NCBI RefSeq assembly: GCF_000512355.1
Contig: NZ_CP004006.1
Coordinates: 1,541,001-1,605,000, forward strand
Source of the DNA: Legionella oakridgensis ATCC 33761 = DSM 21215
Lineage (GTDB): Bacteria > Pseudomonadota > Gammaproteobacteria > Legionellales > Legionellaceae
Length of the DNA: 64,000 nucleotides
Reading direction: 5' to 3'
Below, one piece after another: positions 20,591-32,797 of the stretch. A program made the translations under genes and the position numbers. How positions within the stretch are numbered: position 1 is the stretch's first letter; each line of letters opens with the position of its first letter. The notes below the pieces were generated by a model. The model had not been told where the DNA came from. It saw only the letters and a list, made by a program, of their open reading frames with translations, and made no database searches.

Positions 20591-21323
20591 GGTTAGCTCC
20601 TATTATAGTTCCAATGCGCTCACCGATAACAATTTTACTTAAAGCATCTGACTCTGACATATTAAAAACTTGCAAAGGCATTCCATGCTCCTGACACAAA
20701 CAAATCGCAGTAGCATCCATGACTTGTAATCCCTGGCTTAACACGTCCCTATAAGTCAAAAAATCATAACGAACCGCCTGAGGATTCTTAACTGGATCGT
20801 CCGAATAAACCCCATCCACTTTTGTTGCTTTTAATACAATATCAGCGCCCACTTCAATAGCACGCAAACAAGCAGCAGAATCCGTTGTAAAAAATGGGTT
20901 ACCTGTGCCTGCAGCAAATATTACGGCATGACCATTGCGTAAATGGGTCATTGCTTTCCGACGATGATACGGGTCAACAACTCCCAGCATGGGAATTGCT
21001 GACATGATTCTTGCCGGCAAATCAATTCGTTCAAGCGCATCTCGCAAAGCCAGGGCATTCATAACCGTGGCCAACATACCCATGTGGTCTCCGGTTACTC
21101 GACCAAGTCCTGCTTCTGACAACGCTTTACCGCGAAATAAATTTCCGCCACCAATAACCAAACCAACTTCCACACCCATCTGGATAAGTTTAGCAACATC
21201 ATTGGCTATTTTATCCAAAATGGATGGGTCAATACCAAACTGCGCCTTACCCATTAATGCTTCACCGCTGCACTTTAAAATAATGCGCTTGTACTTCAGT
21301 TTTGGTTGATTGTCATTCATCAT
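20580..21323 (-). CDS. pyrH: UMP kinase
   Basis: PyrH phosphorylates UMP to UDP and is a hexameric amino-acid-kinase-fold enzyme. The 247 residues include [15 protein letters not shown] (residues 11-25), [50 protein letters not shown] and [12 protein letters not shown], all diagnostic. The ATG overlaps the tsf stop by four bases and the end overlaps frr, so translation is coupled along the operon. Confidence 0.98.
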   Translation of the reverse strand: MMNDNQPKLKYKRIILKCSGEALMGKAQFGIDPSILDKIANDVAKLIQMGVEVGLVIGGGNLFRGKALSEAGLGRVTGDHMGMLATVMNALALRDALERIDLPARIMSAIPMLGVVDPYHRRKAMTHLRNGHAVIFAAGTGNPFFTTDSAACLRAIEVGADIVLKATKVDGVYSDDPVKNPQAVRYDFLTYRDVLSQGLQVMDATAICLCQEHGMPLQVFNMSESDALSKIVIGERIGTIIGANHDQ

Positions 21324-22201
21324 TGTTCACGAACCTGAGCCATTACTTCAGCGACAAAGTTATCTTCTTTCTTTTCGATACCTTCACCAACTTCATAACG
21401 AGTAAATGCCATAATCTCAGCATTTTTTTCTTTTAATAACTGCCCTACTTTTTTATTTGGATCTTTCACATAAGGTTGTCCGAGCAAGCTTACTTCATCG
21501 ACAAACTTGCTGATACGTCCTTCAATCATCTTATCAATAATATCTTGTGGCTTGCCACTTTCACGCGCTTGTGCAGTAAAGATTTCACGCTCATTTTCAA
21601 TGGCATCTGCTGGAACCTGATCACGACTAACCACCAAAGGACGGCTGGCGGCAATGTGCATTGCAATATCCTTAGCCAGAGATTCATCGCCATTTTTCAT
21701 CGCGACCAGCACACCAATACGACTTCCATGCAGATAAGAACCAATAACACCATCGCATTGCATCTGTTCAAGGCGACGCAGTTTAATGTTTTCACCAATT
21801 TTTGCTATCAGCTCTTGTCTTGCTTGCTCAACTTTGCTTTGATGCCCAACGAGTGTTTCATTAGCCAATGCGTCGACATTTGCTGCGTGGGTATGCAGAG
21901 CCGTTTCAACCACTTGATTGGCAAACTGGACAAAATTACCATCTCGTGCCACAAAATCAGTTTCGCTATTAACTTCAAGCATCGTAGCTTTTCGTCCATC
22001 TGCAGAACGGGCAATAACGATTATTCCTTCAGCAGCCACTCGATCTGCTTTTTTATCTGCTTTAGCTTGACCTGCTTTACGCATTTCAATAATTGCTTGT
22101 TCAATATCACCATTGGTGGCAACCAGAAACTTCTTACATTCCATCATTCCGGCACCAGTACGCTCACGTAATTTCATTACCAGGGCAGCACTAATCGTCA
22201 T
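21320..22201 (-). CDS. tsf: Elongation factor Ts
   Basis: EF-Ts regenerates EF-Tu-GTP. The 293-residue protein opens with [21 protein letters not shown] and has the [12 protein letters not shown] pattern of the N-terminal domain. It continues with [11 protein letters not shown] (about residues 78-88), which contains the TDFV contact loop, and ends in YEVGEGIEK. It is the second gene of the rpsB operon, with 195 non-coding bases before it. That gap holds no clear hairpin with a T-run. Confidence 0.98.
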   Translation of the reverse strand: MTISAALVMKLRERTGAGMMECKKFLVATNGDIEQAIIEMRKAGQAKADKKADRVAAEGIIVIARSADGRKATMLEVNSETDFVARDGNFVQFANQVVETALHTHAANVDALANETLVGHQSKVEQARQELIAKIGENIKLRRLEQMQCDGVIGSYLHGSRIGVLVAMKNGDESLAKDIAMHIAASRPLVVSRDQVPADAIENEREIFTAQARESGKPQDIIDKMIEGRISKFVDEVSLLGQPYVKDPNKKVGQLLKEKNAEIMAFTRYEVGEGIEKKEDNFVAEVMAQVREQ

Positions 22202-22396
22202 AATTCATTTCTCCGTAGATTATCATTGAGTCAACCTGAATGATTTGAAAGGCTTAAGCCTCCCAACTTAGGGAATTGCGGGCTACCGTATGCAGCCCAA
22301 CTGCATATTATTCAGGCTGAACTTAACTCTTGCAGCCAATGATGCAGCAAGAGATATGAAAAAAGTGCACATGTTCGTGCACTCATTTAAAGCAGA

Positions 22397-23155
22397 TTAC
22401 TTAGCTGCTTCTTCAGAATCTTTCTCTGTAGGAACTTCAACAAATTCAGCATCAGAAGATACCCCGCCAACCGTATTCCCACGTTGAGCATCAATGATGG
22501 CATCCGCGACACAACGAACATAAATTTCAACCGCTCGCATGGAGTCATCATTAGCAGGAATAACATAATCAATCGGGTCTGGATCATTATTGGTATCAAC
22601 TACCCCAATAACTGGAATTTTTAATCGTCGTGCTTCTTCGACAGCAATGTGCTCAAAGCCAACATCAACGACAAAAAGCGCATCAGGCAAACCACCCATG
22701 TCTTCTATTCCACCCAGGCTGCGCTCCAATTTTTCCAATTCACGGGACAACATCAGGGCTTCTTTTTTAATCATCGTTTCGAAAGCACCTTCATCGCGCA
22801 TTTTTTTCAGTTCTTTCAGACGAAAAATGGATTGGCGAACTGTTTTGTAATTCGTTAACATCCCACCCAGCCAACGGTGATCAACGTATGGCATGCCGCA
22901 ACGTTTTGCATGTTCGCGAATACTGTCTTGCGCAGCCCTTTTCGTTCCAACAAATAAAATTTTTGCTTTGTTTGCTGCAAGGCGACCAATGAAATTCAAA
23001 GCGTCGCTAAACATGGGCATTGTTTTTTCTAAATTTATAATATGAATTTTATTTCGGGAACCGAAAATATATTCAGCCATCTTGGGATTCCAAAAACGAG
23101 TGCGATGACCAAAATGAGCTCCCGCTTCCAGTAATTCACGCATACTTAAGTTCAT
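22397..23155 (-). CDS. rpsB: 30S ribosomal protein S2
   Basis: 252 residues with the universally conserved start [29 protein letters not shown]-like [39 protein letters not shown] and the [14 protein letters not shown] block. The start is ATG 23155 because a GGAG lies ten bases upstream and the next methionine upstream lacks one. A long leader of about 110 bases separates it from a good promoter. Such rpsB leaders are often the target of S2 feedback, which is inferred here. Confidence 0.98.
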   Translation of the reverse strand: MNLSMRELLEAGAHFGHRTRFWNPKMAEYIFGSRNKIHIINLEKTMPMFSDALNFIGRLAANKAKILFVGTKRAAQDSIREHAKRCGMPYVDHRWLGGMLTNYKTVRQSIFRLKELKKMRDEGAFETMIKKEALMLSRELEKLERSLGGIEDMGGLPDALFVVDVGFEHIAVEEARRLKIPVIGVVDTNNDPDPIDYVIPANDDSMRAVEIYVRCVADAIIDAQRGNTVGGVSSDAEFVEVPTEKDSEEAAK

Positions 23156-23274
23156 TTTATTTTTCTCCAGGGTTAAGCCTCCACATTTCCCATACAGCAC
23201 CCATCATGCTTAACTATTGCAAAACAGGACCCTACTGCATGTGTCGAAACGTGTGTGTCGTTAAAAGCGCAGGA

Positions 23275-23303
23275 ATAATACCATAATCACTGATTATCAG
23301 CAA
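23275..23303 (-). promoter_or_regulatory. Predicted sigma-70 promoter of the rpsB operon
   Basis: Read on the minus strand: TTGCTG, a 17-base spacer, then TATTAT. The spacing is ideal and both boxes are close to consensus. Transcription would begin near 23267, about 110 bases before rpsB. Confidence 0.5.
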
Positions 23304-23420
23304 TTTACTTTCAATAACAAATAAATTAATGATAACTTGGAAAATTTTTCAGAATGTCTATACTACTGAGTGCCTATTGCAAGGTAATGATATTACTAAC
23401 CAAACTTAAGGAAGATTAAG

Positions 23421-23866
23421 ATGATTAAAAAATGATTTTACTGCCTGCCTTGGCTTTATCTTTAGCATTCAGTGCTCCGAGCTTTGCTGACAAAAACGGT
23501 GGACAATGTCCTTGTATGCGTCTTCAAAAGCTGAGTCAAGAACTGGACTTAACTGCTGATCAACAAGCCAAAATCAAAGCCATTAAAGAGCAAGCCCAAA
23601 AAGACATGAGCGCGAATGAAGCAGACATGAAAAACATTCGCAGCCAAATAAAAGAGCTTATCCAATCAGAAAAAATAGATGAAGACAAACTCAATAAGCT
23701 CATTGAACAAAAGAAAGAAATTATAGCCTCCGCAATGAAAACAAAAATCATGATGAAAAATCAGATTTACAATGTGCTCAATGCCCAACAAAAAGCAAAG
23801 TTTTCCGCACTAATGGATAAATGGGAAAGCAAACACAAAGCCCATGACGAAGAAATGAATGACTGA
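23421..23866 (+). CDS. Spy/CpxP-like periplasmic protein (one frame break)
   Basis: About 148 residues with a signal peptide (MIKKMILLPALALSLAFSAPSFA), then an all-helical, charged mature protein. The LTxxQ motif of the Spy/CpxP family appears twice, as LTADQQAKI and LNAQQKAKF. Members are chaperones or stress sensors of the periplasm. The ATG at 23421 has AAGGAAG upstream. One A is missing from the A6 run 23427-23432; without it the frame stops after four codons. A CPCM sequence just after the signal peptide is unusual and may bind metal or form a disulfide. The gene is followed by a terminator. Confidence 0.75.
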
Positions 23867-23875
23867 TAGACCCTT

Positions 23876-23914
23876 GTTTTGTTCATTGTTCATAAAAACA
23901 ATGAACAAAACTTT
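23876..23914 (+). terminator. Terminator after the Spy-like gene
   Basis: A perfect 15-bp stem (23876-23890 with 23897-23911, core TTGTTCATTG) has a six-base loop and is followed by TTT. The stem is AT-rich but long. Confidence 0.65.
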
Positions 23915-24045
23915 CCCCATGTTTTAACTTGATCTTTTCTTTAGTTGCAGAAAAAATGCTTACGCAGGGTTTAATTTAAGAGTAAAACACCCATAGGTAG
24001 CGAATCCGCTGCTTGTGCTATGATTAAAATTTATGGATTCAAACT

Positions 24046-24845
24046 ATGGCAATTACAATAAAAACACCTGAAGAAATTGAAAAAATGCGGGTTGCCGGCC
24101 AACTTGCGGCTGAAGTTCTTGAGATGATAACCCCTCATGTGCAAGAAGGTATTACCACCGATGAACTCAATTCAATTTGCCATGACTACATCGTTCATAA
24201 ACAACAGGCTATCCCTGCCCCATTGAATTATAATGGCTTTCCAAAGTCTATTTGCACCTCAATCAACCATGTTGTTTGCCATGGGATTCCCGGCAAAAGA
24301 GCACTGAAAAACGGTGACATCATTAATATTGATGTTACCGTCATTAAAGATGGCTACCATGGTGACACGAGTAAAATGTTTTTATTGGCTCACCATCTAT
24401 TAAAGCAAAGCACGTTGTCAAGATTGCCCACGAATGCCTGTTTATTGGAATTAACATGGTAAAACCCGGCGTACGCTTAGGCGACATTGGCCATGCCATT
24501 CAGCAACATGCAGAAACCAATCGTTGTTCTGTCGTGCGAGAATATTGCGGCCATGGCATCGGGCGCATTTTTCATGAAGATCCGCAAGTATTGCATTATG
24601 GCACACCAGGAACAGGAGAAATATTACGTCCTGGAATGACCTTTACCATAGAACCAATGATTAATGTCGGTAAACCGCATACTCGTTTGCTGCCTGATCA
24701 ATGGACCGTGGTAACCAAAGATCATAGCCTCTCTGCACAATGGGAGCATACCTTACTCGTCACAGACAACGGCGTGGAAATTTTGACATTGCGTCATGAA
24801 GAACGAGAAGCATTGCAAGCGGCTCAACCTTCTTATGAACTATGA
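24046..24845 (+). CDS. map: Methionine aminopeptidase, type I (one frame break)
   Basis: Map removes the N-terminal methionine of new proteins and is essential in most bacteria. After repair it has about 266 residues (E. coli 264). Metal ligands are visible: the two aspartates in NIDVTVIKDGYHGDTSKMF, the histidine in CGHGIGRIFHEDP, the glutamate in FTIEPMINVG, and the last glutamate in SAQWEHTLLV. The break is at the T5 run 24379-24383, and an added T gives MFFIGSPSIKAKHVVKIAHE. Loss of an essential enzyme is unlikely, so this break is probably a sequencing error. The stop overlaps glnD by eleven bases. Confidence 0.95.
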
Positions 24846-27412
24846 TAATCGTTTATTAAAACAAAATCTTAAACAGCTTAAGGATGAGCTGAGTATTCAT
24901 TTTTGTCAAAAAATACACATCACCTCGATTACCAACAAACTCGTCACCTACATGGATGACTTACTATTATGTCTTTTCCAAAAACATACGCTCCATAAAG
25001 AAGGAGATTTTTGTCTTCTTGCCCTTGGCAGCTATGGGCGGCGGGAATTGCAGCTGTATTCTGATATTGACTTGCTATTATTGCATCGTGAAGACGCTTC
25101 AGACACCCAGTTACAATGTGCTCAATCCTTCATTCAGGATTGCTGGGACATTGGCTTGGAAATCAGTCATCAAATCACAACCGTCGATGCTTGTGCCAAT
25201 CTTGCCAGCCAGGATCTTACGGTCATATCCAGTATTATGGACATGCGCCTGGTATGTGGCTGCGGTGCTCTTATGGAAGAATTACAATATCAAACCCATC
25301 CATTGCATATGTGGACCAGTCATGATTATTTTTTTGCCAAAATGCAAGAGCAAACCCAGCGCTATGAAAAATATGGTGAAACCGCCTATAATCTCGAACC
25401 AAATGTTAAAAATGGCGCAGGAGGATTGCGTGATCTTCAAATCATATTCAGCATTAGTAAACGACATTTTGGCACCAAAAAACTGAAAGATGGCATTCGT
25501 TATGGTTTTATAACGGCAAAAGAATATGAAGAATTAATGCACTGTCAGCATTTTCTCTGGCAAGTCCGTTTCGCTCTGCATATGTTGGCTGCCCAAAAGG
25601 AAGATCGCCTGCTATTTGACCATCAAATTAAATTAGCAAATCTATTTAATTATAAAGATGATTCGCATTCCTTAGCGATCGAACAATTTATGAAGTCCTA
25701 TTTCAAGATCATCAAGCGCAGCCGAGAATTAAATGAAATGCTACTGCAATGGTTTTCTGAAACCATTGTTCATCAACAAAAACAGAAATTAATACCACTG
25801 GACGACGATTTTCAATTATCGAATGATTATATTGAAGTTCGGCATGCTAAAGTATTTCGCCAAAAACCGGAAACGTTACTGCAAATTTTCTTATGGATTA
25901 CAAAGAATCCAACCATCAATGGGGTACGGGCAAACACCATTCGCTTAATCCGCCAGCATCTTTATCTTATCGACAAACGATTTAACCAATCCCCCAAAAC
26001 AACTAAATTATTCATGGACTTGATGAAAGCAGAAAACAGCCCCTATGAAGCTTTACAACGTATGAATCGTTATGGCGTATTAGGATATTACCTGGATTGC
26101 TTCGCCATGGTCACAGGTCAAATGCAATACGATTTATTTCATGTCTATACAGTGGATCAGCATACCTTGTTTGTCATCCGTAATCTTGGACGTTTCCTCA
26201 ATGATCAATATGCTCGCCAGTTTCCCTTATGCGCTCATTTAATGGCTAAATTGCAAAAGCGTGAGATTCTCTACTTAGCAGCCCTGTTTCATGACATTGC
26301 TAAAGGCCGTGGCGGCGACCATTCCGAATTGGGCGTTATTGATGCATCTAATTTCGCCACACGTCATCATTTAAATGCGGAAGAGCATCAATTATTAATA
26401 TGGTTAGTCCGCAATCATTTGCTCATGTCACAGACCGCTCAACGTCAAGACATCTACGATCCTAAAACCATTCAACAGTTTTGTAACTTGCTTCCCAAAG
26501 CAGATTATCTGGAATATCTTTATTTGCTAACCGTTGCAGACATTTGCGCAACCAATCCAAGCTTATGGAATGCTTGGAAAGATTCTTTGCTAAAAGAATT
26601 GTATTATGCTGCCAAAAGCGCTATGGAGCATGAGAAAAAATTACTGGATGAAGCAGCCCTCGTTCATTCACGTCAACAGCAGGCTTTAGCTATCTTGGCC
26701 AAAAAAATATAGCACCGGCCTCCGTTCATGATCTATGGAAACACTTTAAACAAAAATATTTTTTGCATGAGCCACCCAAAGTCATTGCCAGACATACGAA
26801 AGCCATACTCTCTTGCAAACAATTTCCATTAGTGCTCATCATGCCCCACCACAGTGATGGGGGAACGGAAGTGTTTATTTACATGCCGCATCGCGATGAA
26901 CGTTTTACCATCACCACCACTGTTCTTAATAATCATCATGTCACCATTCAAGAAGCAACCATTCTAACGTGCGATAATCACTTTGATTTGGATACTTACA
27001 TCATTCTTGATGAAAAAATCAGGCCTTTCTTGATAGGCAGCAAGCAGCTAACATACAGCGGGCACTGGTGCATCATTTAAGTGATCACAGTCATCCGCCC
27101 AAAATTGCATCACGACGATTATCCCGGATTCAGGCGCATTTTAAAATCAAGCCACAGATAACATTCAACAATGACATGGAGCATCAAAACACACGCATGT
27201 TTTTAGTCACAGGCGATAAACCGGGGCTATTGGCACGCATCAGTCACATTTTTTTAAATGAAAAAATTCATTTGCATAATGCCAAAATTGCAACGGCTGG
27301 AGAACGGGTAGAAGACATGTTTTATCTAAGCAACCAGGATGGTCAACCCTTAACCAAGGAACAACAAAACAGCTTGCATCAAAAATTAATCGATGAACTC
27401 AGTCATTATTAG
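24835..27412 (+). CDS. glnD: Bifunctional uridylyltransferase/uridylyl-removing enzyme (two frame breaks)
   Basis: GlnD senses glutamine and modifies the PII protein. About 859 residues after repair. The nucleotidyltransferase motif is LGSYGRRELQLYSDIDLLLL (about residues 63-82). A GlnD linker follows, then the HD domain with ALFHDIAKGRGGDHSELG. Two C-terminal ACT domains end in RMFLVTGDKPGLLARISHIF. Breaks are at the A7 run 26701-26707 (repair gives LAKKNIAPASVHDLWKHF) and at the AA of 27050-27051 (repair gives KQLNIQRALVHHLSDHS). The start ATG 24835 lies inside the end of map. Confidence 0.93.
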
Positions 27413-27489
27413 TATCGTTTCCATTTAATTTTGATAAGTTGATTGTACACATTGATCTTTTCTCTCAAAATTAAATGGAAACGGTACTA
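27410..27489. repeat. Inverted repeat of the TTCCATTTAATTTTGA family, short copy
   Basis: Arms 27410-27434 and 27465-27489 match at 24 of 25 positions as inverted copies around a 30-base centre. The left arm starts in the glnD stop codon. The same arm sequence flanks a longer element at 36204-36434. It may serve as a transcription stop between the convergent glnD and tadA. Confidence 0.75.
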
Positions 27490-27503
27490 ATGATCAACAG
27501 AAA

Positions 27504-27992
27504 TTACTCACTCCCATCCAATTTACGGCGACTTTCGAAAAAGTCCCTTAATAATGCAGCAGCATTTTCCTGTAAAGGACCTTCATCCACCTGAATGGCA
27601 TGGTTTAAAGGATACCCTCGCATGAGATTATAAACCGAACCAGCTGCACCAGCCTTAAAGTCTCTGGCGGCAAAAACTAATCGTCGTATTCGTGAATGAA
27701 CCAATGCTCCGGCACACATGCTGCAAGGCTCCAGAGTGACGTATAATGTGCTATCCAACAGCCGATAATTCTCTAAATAAGAGGAAGCCTCACGAATAGC
27801 CATCATCTCGGCATGGGCGGTAGGATCATGCGTTTGAATGACTTGGTTCCAACCGCGACCAAGCAACCGATTATCGGAGCTTACCAATACCGCTCCAATA
27901 GGTACTTCGCCTTGCGCTTTTGCTTTTAAAGCCATTTCCAGCGCTTGTGACATCCAGAACGCGTCCTGGTTTACCACGTCACTTATTCCCAT
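27504..27992 (-). CDS. tadA: tRNA-specific adenosine deaminase
   Basis: TadA converts A34 to inosine in tRNA-Arg(ACG). The 162-residue protein has the zinc motifs of this family: [14 protein letters not shown] (histidine and catalytic glutamate, about residues 55-68) and [19 protein letters not shown] (cysteines). It overlaps the end of guaA by ten bases and is the last gene of guaB-guaA-tadA. CMP/dCMP deaminase relatives differ in the surrounding sequence, so TadA is well supported. Confidence 0.95.
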   Translation of the reverse strand: MGISDVVNQDAFWMSQALEMALKAKAQGEVPIGAVLVSSDNRLLGRGWNQVIQTHDPTAHAEMMAIREASSYLENYRLLDSTLYVTLEPCSMCAGALVHSRIRRLVFAARDFKAGAAGSVYNLMRGYPLNHAIQVDEGPLQENAAALLRDFFESRRKLDGSE

Positions 27993-29558
27993 TCAATCGT
28001 AGCTGGTGGCTTTCCTGAAATATCGTAAGTCACTCTTGAAACACCATTGACTTCATTAATGATGCGATTAGATACTTTCGCTAGGAAATCCCAAGGTAAT
28101 TGCGCCCATTTAGCCGTCATAAAATCAATGGTTTCAACGGCACGCAAACAAATGACGTACTCATACCGACGCCCATCTCCCATCACCCCAACGCTTTTTA
28201 CAGGCAAGAATACAGCAAATGCCTGACTGACTTTATGATAGAGATCAGCCGCATGTAATTCCTCGATAAAGATGGCATCGGCCTGGCGTAAAATATCCGC
28301 ATAGATTTTTTTTACTTCTCCAAGAATGCGCACACCAAGACCTGGACCAGGAAAAGGATGACGATACACCATCTCATAGGGCAATCCCAGTTCCAAACCA
28401 ATGCGCCTTACTTCGTCTTTAAATAACTCTCGAATAGGTTCCAGCAATTTTAAATTCATTATTTCAGGCAATCCCCCCACATTATGGTGAGACTTAATGA
28501 CTTCGGCCCCACCACGAATATGAGTAGCAGCCGATTCAATCACATCTGGATAAATAGTGCCTTGAGCCAGCCAGCCAACATTACTAAGTTTTGCAGCTTC
28601 TTCTTCAAATACTTCAATAAAAAGCTTTCCTATTATTTTTCTTTTTCTTCCGGGCAGCTCACTTCTTGCAAAGCATGCAAAAACTTTTCTTCAGCGTTGA
28701 CAGCAATAATATGAATGCCCATATGTTGACCAAACATGGTCATCACTTGTTCCATTTCATATAATCTTAACAAGCCTGTATCAACAAAAACACATACCAG
28801 CTGTTTACCAATAGCGCGATGCAATAAAGCAGCCACAACGGATGAATCCACACCACCCGATAAACCAAGCAACACGTTTTGAGTGCCGACTTGCTGGCGA
28901 ATTTTATCGATGGCTTGCTCGATGATATTATCCGCTGTCCAATTGGTCGTTGCCTTACAAATATCAACAACAAAACGCTCCAGAATTCGCATTCCTTGTA
29001 AAGTATGCGTGACCTCTGGATGAAACTGTAAACCATACCAATGACGCGATTCATCCGCCATACCAGCAATGGGGGCGTTTGCGGTTTCGCAAATGATCTG
29101 AAAGCCGGGCGGAAGTTCAGTGACTTTATCACCATGGCTCATCCAGACATCCAGCATGGCCTCGCCACTTGACGTCGTTCGATCTTCAATGTGACTCAAC
29201 AGCGCGCTGTGTCCGTGAATGCGAAGTTCAGCATGGCCAAATTCCCGTAATTTGGATGATTCAACACGTCCACCCAATTGCATCGCCATGGTTTGCATGC
29301 CATAACAAATACCAAGCAATGGAATGCCGGCTTGAAATATCCATTCTGGTGCACGGGGATTAGTGTCATAAATCACCGTAGAAGGCCCACCAGATAAAAT
29401 AAGACCGCACGGAGCCAATTTCTGTAAATGCGACACATCCACATCAAAAGGATAAATTTCGCAATAAACACCCATTTCGCGGACCCGACGGCCAATTAAT
29501 TGGGTGTATTGAGAGCCAAAATCAAGAATAATCAATGGTTTTGTTTAATATCTTTCAT
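27983..29558 (-). CDS. guaA: GMP synthase (glutamine-hydrolysing), two frame breaks
   Basis: GuaA aminates XMP to GMP. The repaired length is 525 residues, the same as E. coli. The amidotransferase domain has the nucleophile motif LLGICYGMQ and the triad histidine/glutamate in LQFHPEVTH. The PP-loop is [12 protein letters not shown]. The C-terminal dimer domain has [18 protein letters not shown] and ends PPATIEWE. Breaks are at the run of five T at 28642-28646 (+ strand), where an added base gives [16 protein letters not shown], and at 29539-29542 (+ strand), where an added base gives the start [16 protein letters not shown]. It begins about 30 bases after guaB. Confidence 0.95.
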
Positions 29559-29589
29559 AAATCTTAAGTTTATAGAGTTGGATACGAGA

Positions 29590-31062
29590 CTATTCATCAA
29601 TCTGATAATTAGGTGCCTGTTTGGTGATGCTCACGTCGTGAACATGAGACTCACGCATGCCGGCATGGGTTACTCGAACAAATTCTGCTTTTTCGTGCAG
29701 CAAACTAATCGTGCCGCAACCAGTATACCCCATACAAGAACGCAAGCCTCCCAGCATTTGATGAATAATCGTCTGTACTGGGCCCTTATAAGGAACACGT
29801 CCTTCAATACCTTCAGGAACCAGCTTCTCAGCCCCTTGACTGATGTCCTGAAAATAACGATCGCTTGAACCTTGTGCTTGAGCCATCGCACCAATTGAGC
29901 CCATGCCCCGATATCCTTTATAAGTACGTCCTTGATACAGCTCGATTTCCCCTGGCGACTCTTCTGTTCCTGCAAACATGCTGCCAAGCATGACGGTGTG
30001 CGCTCCGGCAGCCAATGCCTTGCAGACGTCGCCTGAAAATCGAATGCCCCCATCAGCAATCACAGGGACTTCTCCTTTCACGCCAGAAGCCACATTGGTG
30101 ATGGCAGTAATTTGTGGCACACCAACTCCTGTCACGATTCTGGTGGTGCAAATAGACCCAGGACCAATACCAACCTTAACGGCATCAACCCCTGCAGCCA
30201 CCAAATCACGGGCAGCAGCGGCTGTGGCAATATTACCGCCAATGACCTGCACGGTTGGAAAATGCTTTTTAATCCACTGAACTCGATTAAGCACGCCTTG
30301 AGAATGACCATGAGCCGTATCAACCACAATGACATCAACACCAGCTTCAACCAATGCCATGACTCGGTCTTCTGTTCCCTCGCCTACACCGACCGCTGCT
30401 CCCACACGTAACTGTTCGGCGCTATCCTTGCAGGCATAAGGATTTTCCTTTGCCTTTTGAATATCTTTCACGGTAATCAGCCCTCGAAGACAAAATGCGT
30501 CGTTGACCACCAGTAATTTTTCCAACCGATGCTTGTGTAAAAGACGGCGGATTTCCTCCCGACTGGCCCCTTCTTTTACCGTAACCAATCGTTCTTTTGG
30601 TGTCATAACCGCTGAAACAGGCAATGACAAGTTCGTTTCAAAGCGGATATCACGGCTTGTGACAATGCCAACGAGATGATCGTTATCCACGACAGGAACA
30701 CCGGAAAAATTGTGTTTTGCCATGACCGCAAGAAGTTCCCTAACGCTTAAGGTGGGTACCACAGAAACAGGGTCTTTGACCATGCCGCTTTCAAATTTTT
30801 TCACTTTTTTCACCTCTTCGGCTTGAGAGGTGATACTCATATTTTTATGAATGACCCCAATACCACCTTCCTGAGCCAAGGCAATGGCTAAGCGTGCCTC
30901 AGTTACAGTATCCATGGCAGCAGAAATAAGTGGCATATTTAATTCGATGTCGCGTGTCAATCGCGTTTTCAAAGACACTTCTTTGGGTAATATCGTCGAG
31001 TGGGCTGGAACTAACAAGACATCATCAAACGTTAATGCTTGTTGGATGATAGAAAGCGGCAT
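29590..31062 (-). CDS. guaB: Inosine-5'-monophosphate dehydrogenase
   Basis: GuaB oxidises IMP to XMP, the first committed step to GMP. The 490-residue protein opens with [18 protein letters not shown]. It has two CBS domains inserted at about residues 95-205 ([14 protein letters not shown] and [26 protein letters not shown]). The catalytic loop is [20 protein letters not shown] with the nucleophilic cysteine. The flap region is [10 protein letters not shown]. It is the first gene of the minus-strand operon with guaA and tadA. Confidence 0.98.
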   Translation of the reverse strand: MPLSIIQQALTFDDVLLVPAHSTILPKEVSLKTRLTRDIELNMPLISAAMDTVTEARLAIALAQEGGIGVIHKNMSITSQAEEVKKVKKFESGMVKDPVSVVPTLSVRELLAVMAKHNFSGVPVVDNDHLVGIVTSRDIRFETNLSLPVSAVMTPKERLVTVKEGASREEIRRLLHKHRLEKLLVVNDAFCLRGLITVKDIQKAKENPYACKDSAEQLRVGAAVGVGEGTEDRVMALVEAGVDVIVVDTAHGHSQGVLNRVQWIKKHFPTVQVIGGNIATAAAARDLVAAGVDAVKVGIGPGSICTTRIVTGVGVPQITAITNVASGVKGEVPVIADGGIRFSGDVCKALAAGAHTVMLGSMFAGTEESPGEIELYQGRTYKGYRGMGSIGAMAQAQGSSDRYFQDISQGAEKLVPEGIEGRVPYKGPVQTIIHQMLGGLRSCMGYTGCGTISLLHEKAEFVRVTHAGMRESHVHDVSITKQAPNYQIDE

Positions 31063-31457
31063 ACTACCCTCCGGTAATTTAGTTAACCGAACATTATATA
31101 ATAATTACCAGGACAGATAAATAGCTTTGTTGTCTTAGATCAAATCCTTAAATCAAAGCTGTCTCCTTGAAAAGGATTGAGCATCCAATGCCTTTTTTAA
31201 TTGTAATATACTCATCATCCGACTTTGCGAGCATTCGCAATGACAACCGTTTCATGGGACAGCCCTGCATCTTAAATACTGTAGCAGAAGTTATGAAAAT
31301 AAATTTTTTTAACTTAACGGCATTAAACCGTATTAAAATAAGCAAGAATGTACAATTGAAAATTATTTTACCAATAGGTAGTTGAATAATCCCAATAAGA
31401 ACGTGTAAACTGAAGCAAATTTATTACTTTTTGTCAACTGAAGGGAAGGGTTAAGCG
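31063..31457. other. Divergent region between guaB and minD
   Basis: 395 bases with no supported gene. A -10-like TATAAT on the minus strand (31093-31098) lies 31 bases before guaB, without a clear -35 box. Around 31225-31250 the sequence TTTGCGAGCATTCGCAATGAC resembles common dispersed repeat ends of the GTCATTGCGA type. The right end holds the minD ribosome site. minC is not here. Confidence 0.45.
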
Positions 31458-32288
31458 TTGGCCAAGATTATCGTCGTTACTTCTGGTAAAGGGGGAGTTG
31501 GTAAGACCACGTCTTCTGCGGCATTTTCAGCGGGTCTTGCACTGCGTGGGCATAAAACCGTTGTCATTGATTTTGATATAGGATTGAGAAATCTTGACCT
31601 CATCATGGGCTGTGAACGCCGTGTGGTTTATGACTTTATTAATGTCATTAATGGCGATGCCACCTTAAAGCAAGCACTCATAAAAGACAAGCGCATCCCG
31701 GAGCTTTACATTTTACCTGCTTCACAAACCCGCGATAAAGACGCCTTAACGCTGGAAGGGGTTGAAAACGTTTTAAACGAATTATCGAAAGAGTTTGATT
31801 ACATCATTTGTGACTCTCCTGCTGGCATTGAAACCGGCGCTTTAATGGCCATGTATTTTGCCGATCATGCGATTGTAGTCACCAACCCGGAAGTGTCTTC
31901 TGTTCGCGACTCTGACCGAATTTTAGGGCTTTTAGCCAGTAAAACAAAACGTGCAAAGGAAAGCAGCACCCCAATACAAGAACATCTCTTGCTCACGCGC
32001 TATGACCCCGAGCGCGTCACCAGAGGGGATATGCTGTCCGTCGACGATGTTAAAGAAATTCTGGCCATCCCGTTAATTGGTATTATCCCTGAATCCAAAG
32101 CCGTGCTTAAGGCATCGAATACTGGCGTGCCAGTGACTTTGGATGAGCAAAGCGATGCGGGTCTTGCTTATCAGGATGCCATTGCCCGTTTCCTGGGTGA
32201 AGAGCGCCCCATGCGTTTCATTCATGCCGAACGTAAAGGAATATTGCGCCGTCTATTCGGAAAAAACAAGGAGGATCTCCCAGCATGA
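31458..32288 (+). CDS. minD: Septum site-determining ATPase MinD
   Basis: MinD is the membrane-cycling ATPase that positions the division site. The 276-residue protein starts with TTG (31458) after AAGGGAAGGG. It has the deviant Walker A motif [10 protein letters not shown] (about residues 9-18), [19 protein letters not shown], the Walker B-like strand [13 protein letters not shown], and a C-terminal amphipathic helix GILRRLFGK for membrane binding. minE follows with a four-base overlap. No minC is present upstream. Confidence 0.97.
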   Translation: MAKIIVVTSGKGGVGKTTSSAAFSAGLALRGHKTVVIDFDIGLRNLDLIMGCERRVVYDFINVINGDATLKQALIKDKRIPELYILPASQTRDKDALTLEGVENVLNELSKEFDYIICDSPAGIETGALMAMYFADHAIVVTNPEVSSVRDSDRILGLLASKTKRAKESSTPIQEHLLLTRYDPERVTRGDMLSVDDVKEILAIPLIGIIPESKAVLKASNTGVPVTLDEQSDAGLAYQDAIARFLGEERPMRFIHAERKGILRRLFGKNKEDLPA

Positions 32289-32542
32289 GTATTTTTAATT
32301 ACTTACGCAAGCGCAACGCGACGGCCAAAGTAGCCAAGGAGCGTCTGCAAATCATCATTTCGCACGAGCGCACCCAAAGAAATACGCCGGATTACCTGCC
32401 AAAATTACAGGAAGAAATTCTGGCCGTCATTGCGAAATACATCCCTATTAGCCATGATCAAGTCAGTGTTAATCTCGAGCGCATGGGTGATAATGCCGTT
32501 CTTGAGCTGAACGTCACCATGCCGGATGAGGCATTGGCTTAA
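32285..32542 (+). CDS. minE: Cell division topological specificity factor MinE
   Basis: MinE drives MinD off the membrane to create pole-to-pole oscillation. At 85 residues it has the usual size. The N-terminal [10 protein letters not shown] membrane-targeting helix is followed by the MinD-contact helix [16 protein letters not shown] (about residues 17-32) and [17 protein letters not shown]. It overlaps minD by four bases. Confidence 0.97.
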   Translation: MSIFNYLRKRNATAKVAKERLQIIISHERTQRNTPDYLPKLQEEILAVIAKYIPISHDQVSVNLERMGDNAVLELNVTMPDEALA

Positions 32543-32797
32543 TATAGATGCATTTCCTTCTCACTCATCTGAAATTACAGTCTCAGCGGTTTTTTGTTCC
32601 TCAATATTTTCCAACAACCTTCTTACCTTATTCAATCCCATACTGAAAAAAATCGCAGTCTGGATAACACAACTCGGTATCCGATAAATCTGTACATTTA
32701 TACCTGGTTAACGCCTGCGTTAACCAAGCTACCTCGCTAATTTAATAAAATGATGTTATAATAAGCAAATAGATTAATTTCTTATTGAGTGGTAAAA

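Noticed and set aside
24046-24845. Programmed frameshifting in map and other split genes
   Set aside because: The breaks are at many different short runs, lack slippery heptamers with pseudoknots, and always miss one base. Sequence error explains them more simply.
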